This document shows, one piece after another, positions 1-7,118 of a DNA stretch of 7,150 nt. Within the stretch, counting starts at the first letter, position 1, and each line of letters begins with the position of its first letter. The stretch lies in the NCBI GenBank assembly GCA_945957495.1, contig CAMFLG010000158.1, positions 1 to 7,150 of the forward strand. The letters are read 5' to 3'. The notes under the pieces were generated by a model. That model saw only the letters and a list, made by a program, of their open reading frames with translations, was not told the origin of the DNA and did no database searches. This DNA is from an uncultured Pseudorhodobacter sp. (GTDB lineage Bacteria; Pseudomonadota; Alphaproteobacteria; Rhodobacterales; Rhodobacteraceae). The translations under genes were made by a program, and so were the position numbers.

Positions 1-534
1 CTTCAGGCCCTTGAGGTCGTCGACCGTGTTGATTTCCTTGCGGAACCAGCCGCCCATCTGGGCGCCGGTATTGCCGGCCGGCAGGCCATACAGTCCCTGC
101 GTGGCGTAAAACTCGTTCATCAGCGTGTTGCCGTTGCCCTGGTTGAACCAGGCATTCTGCAGACGGCCGTTCAAACCGAAGGGAATGGCCGTGCCGATGG
201 CGAAGGTCGGATCCTTGCCCCAGAAATAATAAGGAACGGTGTGGCAAGCCTCAACCGTGCCATTGGTCACGGCCTCTGCCGCCTCCAGCCCGGGCACCAA
301 TTCGCCCGCGGGGAAGATCTGCAGGGTGAAATTGCCGTCGGTCGCCTCGGAAACCGCCTTGGCCATGGTTTCGGCAGCGCCAAAAATCGTGTCCAGCGAT
401 TTCGGGAAGGACGAGGTGACGCGCCAGGTGACTTTGGGCGATTCCTGCGCGATGGCGGGCGCGGCCAGAACCGATGCACCGGCAGCTGCAACGCCACCAA
501 CGGTGGCTTTGGTTAGAAAGGAACGACGATCCAT
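1..534 (-). CDS. TRAP transporter solute-binding protein, DctP/TakP-like (N-terminal part)
   Basis: The encoded protein is the periplasmic ligand-binding subunit of a tripartite ATP-independent periplasmic (TRAP) transporter; it would deliver an organic acid to a DctQ/DctM-type membrane pair. The first 178 codons are present and the frame is open to the left edge, so about half of a usual 330-370 residue protein is missing from the window. It starts with a clear twin-arginine signal peptide: DRRSFLTK at residues 2-9, an Ala/Gly/Val-rich core, and a likely cleavage after A29 (APAIA before QE). The mature part reads SFPKSLDTIFG near residue 43, FPAGELVPG near 74 and YYFWGKDPTF near 102, close to my recollection of Rhodobacter TakP, a 2-oxo acid binder. 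The start at 534 is chosen because the signal peptide begins there and a purine-rich GGGAGAGAG stretch lies about 8-16 bases upstream. The ligand cannot be fixed from this half, because the conserved substrate-contacting arginine region lies further on. TakP-like assignment is by resemblance; another DctP-family ligand is possible. Confidence 0.9.
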   Translation of the reverse strand, partial: MDRRSFLTKATVGGVAAAGASVLAAPAIAQESPKVTWRVTSSFPKSLDTIFGAAETMAKAVSEATDGNFTLQIFPAGELVPGLEAAEAVTNGTVEACHTVPYYFWGKDPTFAIGTAIPFGLNGRLQNAWFNQGNGNTLMNEFYATQGLYGLPAGNTGAQMGGWFRKEINTVDDLKGLK

Positions 535-559
535 ATGCTTTCTCTCTCCCTGTTTATAT

Positions 560-582
560 GCCGGTCCAAGGAAGGGTCCGGC
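560..582. repeat. Inverted repeat 1 upstream of the TRAP gene
   Basis: GCCGG at 560-564 pairs with CCGGC at 578-582. After a T-T mismatch (565/577), CC at 566-567 pairs with GG at 575-576, leaving a seven-base loop. On the minus strand this lies about 26 bases before the TRAP start codon, just ahead of the ribosome binding site. It could be an operator or an mRNA hairpin; the sequence does not say which. Confidence 0.5.
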
Positions 583-610
583 CTGCGTGGTGGCAAAACA
601 CTAACGCAGG
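582..610. repeat. Inverted repeat 2 upstream of the TRAP gene
   Basis: CCTGCGT at 582-588 and ACGCAGG at 604-610 form a perfect seven-base inverted repeat. An inner GTG/CAC pairing continues the stem around a GCAAAA loop. It abuts the first inverted repeat, sharing base 582. No T-run follows on either strand, so it is not an intrinsic terminator. It is either an operator or a structure in the 5' untranslated region of the TRAP gene. Confidence 0.5.
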
Positions 611-754
611 AAGTCTGTGATAGAGAACATTTTTTTTGGCCCTTCGGCAATTTTCCCCGGGCCCGTAATTGTTTCTTTCACCCCAGGAATTATTTCCCGT
701 TGTGAGGTGGCGCATTCGCCGGATACGGTAGCATCCGATGAAAGCGGAGGCGAA

Positions 755-1666
755 ATGGCGTTCGTGATGTTTGTGGCCGGACTGGTCGCGCTGATCCTTG
801 GCGGCGAGTTTCTGGTGCGCGGCGCTTCGGCTGTGGCCCGGCAGTTCGGGCTTTCCCCGCTTGTCATCGGCCTCACCATCGTGGGATTCGGCACCTCTGC
901 CCCCGAATTGATGGTATCGCTGCAATCCACGCTGGCAGGCCAGCCCGATCTGGCGCTTGGCAATGCGTTGGGGTCGAACATCGCCAACATCCTGCTGATC
1001 CTAGGCATCACCGCCTGCATTGCGCCCATCGCCATGCCCTTCGCCGGGTTGCGTCGCGATCTGGGCTTCATGGTGCTGGCGGCGGCGGCGATCTGGGTGA
1101 TGCTGCTGGGCGGCACGGTCAGCCATATCGAAGGCTGGCTGCTGGTCCTGGGTCTTGCGACCTTCCTGACCGTGACGCTGAAATCCGGGCAGAGCGTGGC
1201 GGAAGAGACGCAAGCCAAGCCCCTGCCCGTGTGGCTGGCCTGGGCGATGACGCTTGCGGGCCTTGTCGTGCTGGTGGTTGGCACCAAGCTGTTGATCACC
1301 GGGGCCAGTCAGATCGCGCGGTCCTTGGGCGTGTCAGAGGCGGTCATCGGGCTGACCATCGTGGCCGTCGGCACCTCGCTGCCGGAACTGGCAACCTCGG
1401 TGGTGGCAGCCCTGCGCAAGCAGACCGATATCGCGGTGGGCAATGTGGTCGGATCGAATATCTTCAACATCTTTGGCATTCTGGGGATCACGGCGGTGAT
1501 TGCCCCCATCCCCGCCGCCCCCCGCTTTGCCACGATCGACATGCCTTGGGTCGCAGGCGCGACGCTTGCGGTGGTGGTGGCAAGCGCATGGCGCGGCCAG
1601 ATTTCGCGGTGGATGGGCGCGGGCCTTCTGGCGGCCTATGTCGTCTATGTGCTGCTTTTGCTTTAG
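755..1666 (+). CDS. Calcium/sodium antiporter, CaCA superfamily (YrbG-like)
   Basis: This is an inner-membrane cation antiporter of the Ca2+:cation exchanger family, which usually couples Na+ (or H+) entry to Ca2+ export. The 303-residue product is almost entirely hydrophobic and fits the family's ten-helix plan. Both alpha repeats are present: alpha-1 has GFGTSAPE at residues 44-51 and GNALGSN at 69-75; alpha-2 has AVGTSLPE at 204-211 and GNVVGSN at 229-235. The acidic ion-binding glutamates, E51 and E211, are intact, and each repeat ends in a similar ILGITA-IAPI segment, showing the internal duplication clearly. A short polar loop near residues 143-158 separates the halves. The ATG at 755 is chosen over the in-frame ATG at 617 because AGCGGAGG at 743-750 is a good ribosome binding site and the extra 46 residues are unlike the family. 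It stands alone, divergent from the TRAP gene. The transported ion is inferred from the family. Confidence 0.92.
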   Translation: MAFVMFVAGLVALILGGEFLVRGASAVARQFGLSPLVIGLTIVGFGTSAPELMVSLQSTLAGQPDLALGNALGSNIANILLILGITACIAPIAMPFAGLRRDLGFMVLAAAAIWVMLLGGTVSHIEGWLLVLGLATFLTVTLKSGQSVAEETQAKPLPVWLAWAMTLAGLVVLVVGTKLLITGASQIARSLGVSEAVIGLTIVAVGTSLPELATSVVAALRKQTDIAVGNVVGSNIFNIFGILGITAVIAPIPAAPRFATIDMPWVAGATLAVVVASAWRGQISRWMGAGLLAAYVVYVLLLL

Positions 1667-1798
1667 CGCGGCTGAGTCGGTGGCCCCTTTGCGCGAATTT
1701 ACAGGGTGCGATTTAAGAAAATTGCCACCCACCCGTGCATTTCGCAAGAAATGTTCAAAATTCACCCCCGCTGCGACATTTTCCGTGTCGATTTGCGG
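1667..1798. other. Non-coding stretch between the exchanger gene and the ilvB promoter
   Basis: I see no gene here. There is no convincing intrinsic terminator after the exchanger: the dyads just past its stop codon are short and lack a T-run. The only clear structure is the perfect inverted repeat at 1738-1753, listed separately. Base composition is more A+T-rich than in the genes, as expected of a promoter-proximal region. Confidence 0.5.
1738..1753. repeat. Perfect inverted repeat upstream of the ilvB promoter
   Basis: CATTTC at 1738-1743 and GAAATG at 1748-1753 are perfectly complementary around GCAA, a GNRA-type tetraloop if transcribed; a G-T pair at 1737/1754 extends it. It lies about 45 bases upstream of the -35 element, where an activator or repressor could bind. 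It could instead be a 3' end structure of the exchanger mRNA, although no T-run follows. Confidence 0.4.
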
Positions 1799-1827
1799 TT
1801 GACGCCCCCTTTGCTTCCTCCTACGTT
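1799..1827 (+). promoter_or_regulatory. Probable sigma-70-type promoter of the ilv operon
   Basis: TTGACG at 1799-1804 matches the consensus -35 hexamer at five of six positions. A 17-base spacer leads to TACGTT at 1822-1827, a -10 element sharing the T, A and final T of the consensus. Transcription would begin near 1834, some 20 bases before the leader peptide start codon, giving a leader RNA of about 120 bases up to the attenuator. The good -35 and the spacing support it; the -10 is only fair, as is common in high-G+C alphaproteobacteria. Confidence 0.6.
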
Positions 1828-1852
1828 CCCGCAAAAGCAAATGGGGGCCGCC

Positions 1853-1900
1853 ATGCGGATTATTCTAGTCGTAGTAGGAAGGACGCGCATGGGCCGGTGA
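1853..1900 (+). CDS. ilv operon leader peptide (attenuation)
   Basis: A 15-codon open reading frame encodes MRIILVVVGRTRMGR and ends in TGA at 1898-1900. Six consecutive residues at positions 3-8 are Ile-Ile-Leu-Val-Val-Val, the three end products of the pathway served by the downstream ilvB and ilvN. The run uses CTA for Leu and GTA for two of three Val, codons that are uncommon in the GC-biased genes around it, which would sharpen sensitivity to charged tRNA. G-rich sequence at 1843-1847 lies at a suitable distance to act as a ribosome binding site. It sits between the promoter and an intrinsic terminator, the arrangement of classical proteobacterial ilv leader peptides. The peptide is expected to have no role beyond being translated. 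Function is inferred from architecture, but the amino-acid run is hard to explain otherwise. Confidence 0.9.
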   Translation: MRIILVVVGRTRMGR

Positions 1901-1926
1901 CGGTAAGACCATAAGGTTCCCCATGC

Positions 1927-1953
1927 GCCCCCGAATAACCCCGGGGGCTTTTT
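1927..1953 (+). terminator. Intrinsic terminator of the ilv attenuator
   Basis: GCCCCCG at 1927-1933 pairs perfectly with CGGGGGC at 1942-1948 around an eight-base loop, followed directly by five T at 1949-1953. It lies 35 bases before the ilvB start codon and after the leader peptide, so it would stop transcription before ilvB rather than end the upstream exchanger transcript, whose stop codon is about 260 bases away. Confidence 0.9.
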
Positions 1954-1988
1954 GTTGACCAAAGCTGAAGTAGCAAGGATACGGGACG

Positions 1989-3743
<1,755 letters not shown>

Positions 3744-3756
3744 TTGTGAGCACCTC

Positions 3757-4041
3757 ATGAGGAAATGCTTAGACATAGTTCTCATATTGTTCGCGTCGGT
3801 CTTTTCGAGCGCCGCAATGGCTGAAAATTCTGTAGCGGGCTTAACGGATTATGTGAGCAAGATACCAAGAGGAGTTCTAAGCATTCCAGCGCAATGGTTT
3901 GAAATGGAATCCTCTGTAGGATGGGAAAAGATGATGCTCGTTATCGGTTACGCCGACAATGAGTCCGTATGTAAGTCATTGTTGGTAATAGCAAAAAAAG
4001 ATAGCCCTGATCGCAACTTTCGTTGTGGGCCAGCAAACTAA
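3757..4041 (+). CDS. Small secreted protein of unknown function, inserted between ilvB and ilvN
   Basis: I do not recognise this 94-residue protein. It opens with a clear Sec signal peptide: MRK, a hydrophobic core at residues 5-19, and an AMA cleavage site after residue 22. The mature 72-residue part has two cysteines, C72 and C90, which could form a disulfide in the periplasm; there is no lipobox. The most distinctive stretch is from W57 to C90, including GWEKMMLVIGYADNES. The gene begins 13 bases after the ilvB stop and ends 10 bases before ilvN, so it should share the ilv transcript. The ATG at 3757 is preferred to the in-frame ATG at 3727 because the signal peptide begins there and the earlier start lies inside ilvB; its ribosome binding site is poor. 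By hand count it is about 44% G+C (126 of 285 bases), against roughly 60-70% in sampled stretches of its neighbours, with four ATA, two TTA and an AGA among others. That suggests recent acquisition or relaxed selection. The signal peptide makes a true gene more likely than chance. Confidence 0.7.
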   Translation: MRKCLDIVLILFASVFSSAAMAENSVAGLTDYVSKIPRGVLSIPAQWFEMESSVGWEKMMLVIGYADNESVCKSLLVIAKKDSPDRNFRCGPAN

Positions 4042-4051
4042 AGGGAACGAA

Positions 4052-4612
4052 ATGTCTCCGCTGAACATCAAAAAAGGCTCCACCAGCCACTCCGCCTATG
4101 ACTTGCGGGATCCGCATTCCGAGGTGATCGAAACCCACACCTTGGCCGTCGTGGTCGATAACGAAAGTGGGGTTCTAGCCCGCGTGATCGGGCTTTTCTC
4201 CGGGCGCGGCTATAACATCGAAAGTCTGACCGTGGCCGAAACCGATCACGCCAGCCACCTCAGCCGCATCACCGTTGTGACCACCGGCACGCCGCAGGTG
4301 ATCGAACAGATCAAGGCACAGCTGGCGCGGATGGTGCCGGTGCATGCGGTGCATGACCTGACCGTCGAGGGCCCCGCCGTGCAACGCGAACTGGCGCTGC
4401 TGAAGGTGGCAGGGCGCGGCGAGGCGCGCATCGAGGCGCTGCGTCTGGCCGAGATCTTTCGCGCGCATGTGGTTGATTCGACGCTGGAATCCTTTGTCTT
4501 TGAAATGACCGGTACGCCGGAAAAGATCGACAGCTTTGCCGAACTGATGCGCCCCCTGGGCCTGCGGGAAATGGCACGCACCGGGGTTGCGGCCCTCTCG
4601 CGCGGCGCCTGA
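4052..4612 (+). CDS. ilvN: Acetolactate synthase, small regulatory subunit
   Basis: The encoded protein is the regulatory subunit that binds the IlvB catalytic subunit, stimulates it and confers feedback inhibition by valine. The 186-residue product has an N-terminal ACT domain at about residues 28-100, with HTLAVVVDNESGVLARVIGLF from H29 and the RGYNIESLTV segment at 52-61, typical of AHAS small subunits, where the valine sites form at the ACT dimer interface. The C-terminal ALS small-subunit domain covers about 108-182 (ELALLKVA, EIFRAHVVD, GLREMARTGV). The first 27 residues are a polar extension. The start at 4052 is chosen because AGGGAA at 4042-4047 is well placed; an in-frame ATG at 4025 would overlap the preceding small gene and has no such site. 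Normally ilvN follows ilvB closely; here 308 bases intervene and hold another gene. A stem-loop follows the stop codon. Confidence 0.95.
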   Translation: MSPLNIKKGSTSHSAYDLRDPHSEVIETHTLAVVVDNESGVLARVIGLFSGRGYNIESLTVAETDHASHLSRITVVTTGTPQVIEQIKAQLARMVPVHAVHDLTVEGPAVQRELALLKVAGRGEARIEALRLAEIFRAHVVDSTLESFVFEMTGTPEKIDSFAELMRPLGLREMARTGVAALSRGA

Positions 4613-4619
4613 TCCTCAC

Positions 4620-4650
4620 GCCTGCGCGACCCATTCGCGCAGGCCATTTC
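4620..4650 (+). terminator. Probable terminator after ilvN
   Basis: GCCTGCGCGA at 4620-4629 and TCGCGCAGGC at 4635-4644 form a perfect ten-base stem with a five-base loop, seven bases after the ilvN stop codon. Only three T in a short CATTTC follow, so it is a weak intrinsic terminator or an mRNA 3' stabilising hairpin. It marks the likely end of the ilv operon, with ccmF beginning 53 bases further on. Confidence 0.6.
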
Positions 4651-4696
4651 CGCCGCCCGCGATCTGGCCTATAGCTGGGCGCAACAGGAGGCGAGC

Positions 4697-6667
4697 ATGA
4701 TCGTTGAATTCGGACATTTCGCGCTGGTGCTGGCGTTTTCGGTGGCGCTTGTGCAGACGGCATTGCCGCTGTGGGGCGCATGGCGGCGCGATGCGCGGTT
4801 GATGGCAGTGGCGGATCCGGCCGCGCTTTTGCAATTTCTGCTGATCGGGATTGCCTTTGCGGCGCTGACCTATGCCTTTGTCACCTCTGACTTTTCGCTG
4901 AAACTGGTGGTCGAGAATTCGCACACCGACAAGCCGATGCTCTATAAGATCGCCGGTGTCTGGGGCAACCATGAGGGCTCGCTTCTGTTGTGGGTGCTGG
5001 CCCTTTCGGGGTTTGGCGCCTGTGCGGTTCTGTTTGGCAACAACCTGCCCGCCACGCTGAAGGCACGGGTTCTGGGCGTGCAGGGTTCCATCGGCGTCGC
5101 CTTCATGGCCTTCATGCTGTTGACTTCGAACCCGTTCCTGCGGCTGGAAAACCCGCCGCTGAACGGCAACGACCTGAACCCGCTGCTGCAAGACCCCGGA
5201 TTGGCTTTTCATCCGCCCTTCCTGTATCTGGGCTATGTCGGCCTTTCGATGAGCTTTTCCTTCGCCATCGCGGCGCTGTTGGAAGGCCGCGTCGATGCCG
5301 CCTGGGGCCGTTGGGTGCGGCCCTGGACGTTGATGGCCTGGACGTTGCTGACCATCGGCATCGCCATGGGGTCGTGGTGGGCCTATTACGAACTGGGTTG
5401 GGGCGGGTTCTGGTTCTGGGATCCGGTGGAAAATGCCAGTTTCATGCCCTGGCTGATCGGGGCCGCGCTGCTGCATTCCGCCATCGTGGTGGAAAAGCGC
5501 GAAAGCCTGAAGGCGTGGTCAATTCTGCTGGCGATTCTGGCCTTTGGCTTTTCGCTGACGGGCACCTTCATCGTGCGTTCTGGCGTGATCACCTCGGTGC
5601 ATGCCTTTGCCAATGACCCGGCGCGGGGCGTGTTCATCCTGATGATTCTGGGCTTGTTCATGGGCGGGTCGCTGACCCTGTTTGCCTTCCGCGCCGGATC
5701 GCTGGACGCAAAGGGTGTCTTTGCAATGATCAGCCGCGAAAGCGCGCTGGTGGCCAACAACGTCTTGCTGGCTGTCTCGGCCTTCGTGGTGTTTATCGGC
5801 ACGATCTGGCCCTTGGTGGCCGAACTTTTGTGGGCGCGCAAACTGTCGGTTGGCGCGCCGTTCTTTGACGCGGCCTTTACCCCCTTCATGGTGCTGATCG
5901 CGCTGATCCTGCCGGTGGGGTCGATGCTGCCGTGGAAGCGCGCCGATCTGGGCCGAGTGCTGCGGCAGTTGCGCGGTGTGGCGGTGCTGGCGCTGGCGAT
6001 TGGCCTGTTGGTCTATGCGGTGCAAACCGGACGCTCGGCGCTGGGGCCGGTGGGGGCGGCACTGGGGGCCTGGGTGGTGATGGGCGCGCTGGTGGATCTG
6101 GTGCAGCGCGCCGGGCGGGGCGGTCTGTCAGACCGGCTGTCGCGTCTGACCCGCCTGCCCCGCGCCGATTGGGGCAAGTTCACCGCGCATTCCGGGCTGG
6201 GCGTCACCATCTTTGCCGTGGCCGCAATGACCGCCTGGGTGACGGAAGATATCCGCGTGGTCAAGGTCGGCGAAAGCTTTGCGCTGGGGCGCTATGAGGT
6301 CACGCTGGTCGCCGTTAACGCAGCCAAGGGACCGAACTATACCACCACCATGGCCGATATGCGCGTCTCGCTGAACGGGCGCGAAATCGCCATGATGCAC
6401 CCCGAAAAGCGGATGTATCCGGTGCAGGCGATGCCCACCACTGAAGCCGCCATTCATCAGGGCGTGTTCCGCGACCTGTATCTGGTGATCGGCGATCCGC
6501 AAGACGGCGGCGGCTATGCGGTGCGCAGCTATATCAAACCCTTTGCCGATTGGATCTGGGCCGGGGCGATGCTGATGGCTTTGGGCGGCGCGCTCAGCCT
6601 GTCTGACCGCCGCTTCCGTGCTGCCGCAGGCGCGCGCCGCAGCGCCGCCGCCCAGCCTGCGGAGTAG
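4697..6667 (+). CDS. ccmF: Cytochrome c-type biogenesis protein CcmF (haem lyase component)
   Basis: CcmF is the large inner-membrane protein that takes haem from holo-CcmE and, with CcmH and CcmI, joins it to the CXXCH motif of apocytochromes c on the periplasmic side. The 656-residue, many-helix product has the family's normal length. The tryptophan-rich WWD signature is complete: GSWW at 226-229 and WGGFWFWDPVEN at 235-246. All four expected haem-ligand histidines are visible: the periplasmic pair H172 (in FHPP) and H303 (in SVHAF), and the transmembrane pair H260 (in LLHSA) and H498 (in TAHSG), at nearly the same numbers as in E. coli CcmF. NHEGSLLLW at 91-99 and NPPLNGNDLNPLLQDPG at 152-168 are further conserved blocks. 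A periplasmic segment of about 516-612 precedes the last helix (about 615-634). AGGAGG at 4686-4691 is a strong ribosome binding site. It is followed at once by ccmH. In Rhodobacter this gene is called ccl1. Confidence 0.97.
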   Translation: MIVEFGHFALVLAFSVALVQTALPLWGAWRRDARLMAVADPAALLQFLLIGIAFAALTYAFVTSDFSLKLVVENSHTDKPMLYKIAGVWGNHEGSLLLWVLALSGFGACAVLFGNNLPATLKARVLGVQGSIGVAFMAFMLLTSNPFLRLENPPLNGNDLNPLLQDPGLAFHPPFLYLGYVGLSMSFSFAIAALLEGRVDAAWGRWVRPWTLMAWTLLTIGIAMGSWWAYYELGWGGFWFWDPVENASFMPWLIGAALLHSAIVVEKRESLKAWSILLAILAFGFSLTGTFIVRSGVITSVHAFANDPARGVFILMILGLFMGGSLTLFAFRAGSLDAKGVFAMISRESALVANNVLLAVSAFVVFIGTIWPLVAELLWARKLSVGAPFFDAAFTPFMVLIALILPVGSMLPWKRADLGRVLRQLRGVAVLALAIGLLVYAVQTGRSALGPVGAALGAWVVMGALVDLVQRAGRGGLSDRLSRLTRLPRADWGKFTAHSGLGVTIFAVAAMTAWVTEDIRVVKVGESFALGRYEVTLVAVNAAKGPNYTTTMADMRVSLNGREIAMMHPEKRMYPVQAMPTTEAAIHQGVFRDLYLVIGDPQDGGGYAVRSYIKPFADWIWAGAMLMALGGALSLSDRRFRAAAGARRSAAAQPAE

Positions 6668-6671
6668 CCTG

Positions 6672-7118
6672 ATGCGCGCCCTGATCCTTGCCCTGGCCCT
6701 GATCGCCTCGCCCGCCTTCGCGGTGCAACCCGGCGAAATGCTGTCCGACCCGGCGCTGGAGGCGCGCGCCCGCGCGATTTCCGAAACGCTGCGCTGCCCG
6801 GTCTGTCAGGGCGAAACCATCGACGATTCCAATGCGCCGATCAGCCGCGATCTGCGCCTTGCGGTGCGAGAGCGTCTGGTTGCGGGCGACAGTGATGCGC
6901 AGGTGATCGACTATATCGTTGATCGCTATGGCGAATTCGTGCTGTTTGAACCCCGCGCCACGGGGTCTGGCCTGATCTTGTGGCTGGCGGGCCCGGCGAT
7001 GTTGCTGGCGGGGCTTGGCGTTGCCTTTGCCACCACCCGCAAACGCGCCGCCGCCCCCGAGGCTGCCAGCCTGAGCGATGACGACAAGGCCCGGCTGGCG
7101 GATTTGATGAAAGAGTGA
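6672..7118 (+). CDS. ccmH: Cytochrome c maturation protein CcmH (thiol oxidoreductase, haem ligation)
   Basis: CcmH is a membrane-anchored periplasmic thioredox protein that binds the apocytochrome c haem-site cysteines and works with CcmF in haem attachment. The 148-residue product matches the short, single-domain CcmH/Ccl2 type rather than the E. coli CcmH fused to a TPR (CcmI-like) domain. It has a signal peptide (residues 1-17, cleavage after ASPAFA), the family motif LRCPVCQ with redox cysteines C42 and C45, the helical-bundle body up to about residue 95, one transmembrane helix at about 100-121, and a short acidic cytoplasmic tail. The start at 6672 gives the signal peptide at once and has GGAG at 6661-6664, which overlaps the end of ccmF; the four-base gap to the ccmF stop suggests translational coupling. 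An upstream in-frame ATG at 6618 lies inside ccmF and is rejected. No CcmI is seen before the window ends. Confidence 0.95.
   Translation: MRALILALALIASPAFAVQPGEMLSDPALEARARAISETLRCPVCQGETIDDSNAPISRDLRLAVRERLVAGDSDAQVIDYIVDRYGEFVLFEPRATGSGLILWLAGPAMLLAGLGVAFATTRKRAAAPEAASLSDDDKARLADLMKE

Larger units (their letters stand above)
535..754. promoter_or_regulatory. Divergent intergenic region between the TRAP gene and the exchanger gene
   Basis: This region must hold the promoters of both divergent genes. For the exchanger (plus strand) the best match I find is TTGTGA at 700-705 and TACGGT at 724-729 with an 18-base spacer; it is weak. A small dyad, CGGAT at 720-724 with ATCCG at 733-737, covers the start-site region. 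For the TRAP gene (minus strand) I find no convincing -35/-10 pair. The side nearest the TRAP start carries two adjacent hairpins, annotated separately. A run of eight T at 630-637 (A on the minus strand) has no stable stem before it and is not a terminator. Confidence 0.45.
1851..1953 (+). promoter_or_regulatory. Transcription attenuator of ilvB-ilvN (branched-chain amino-acid responsive)
   Basis: Four segments fit the classical model. Segment 1, CCATGCG at 1851-1857, overlaps the leader start codon. Segment 2, GCGCATGGG at 1885-1893, lies in the last codons of the leader. Segment 3 begins with CCCATGCGC at 1920-1928 and runs into the left arm of the terminator. Segment 4 is the right arm at 1942-1948. 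Segments 1 and 2 can form seven pairs, segments 2 and 3 nine pairs, and 3 with 4 the terminator. A ribosome stalled on codons 3-8 would mask segment 1 and free segment 2 to pair with 3; a ribosome reaching the stop codon would cover segment 2 and allow termination. The 2:3 helix overlaps the terminator stem by only two bases (1927-1928), so exclusion may also need steric effects or the alternative pairing of GGGGGC at 1843-1848 with 1927-1932. Confidence 0.8.

Noticed and set aside
630..637. Run of eight T as a terminator
   Set aside because: No stable stem precedes it on the plus strand, and on the minus strand it reads as A; it lies within a divergent promoter region.
617..754. 46-residue N-terminal extension of the exchanger from an earlier ATG
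   Set aside because: No ribosome binding site at 617, the extension is unlike the family, and 755 has a good AGCGGAGG site at proper spacing.
4647..4675. Promoter candidate for ccmF (TTTCCG, 17 bases, TATAGC)
   Set aside because: The -10 is fair but the -35 matches poorly, and the implied start lies almost at the ribosome binding site; not strong enough to list as a feature.
4616..5476. 286-codon open frame on the minus strand across the start of ccmF
   Set aside because: Antisense shadow of ccmF; low-complexity Gln/Arg/His-rich translation and no membrane or domain features.
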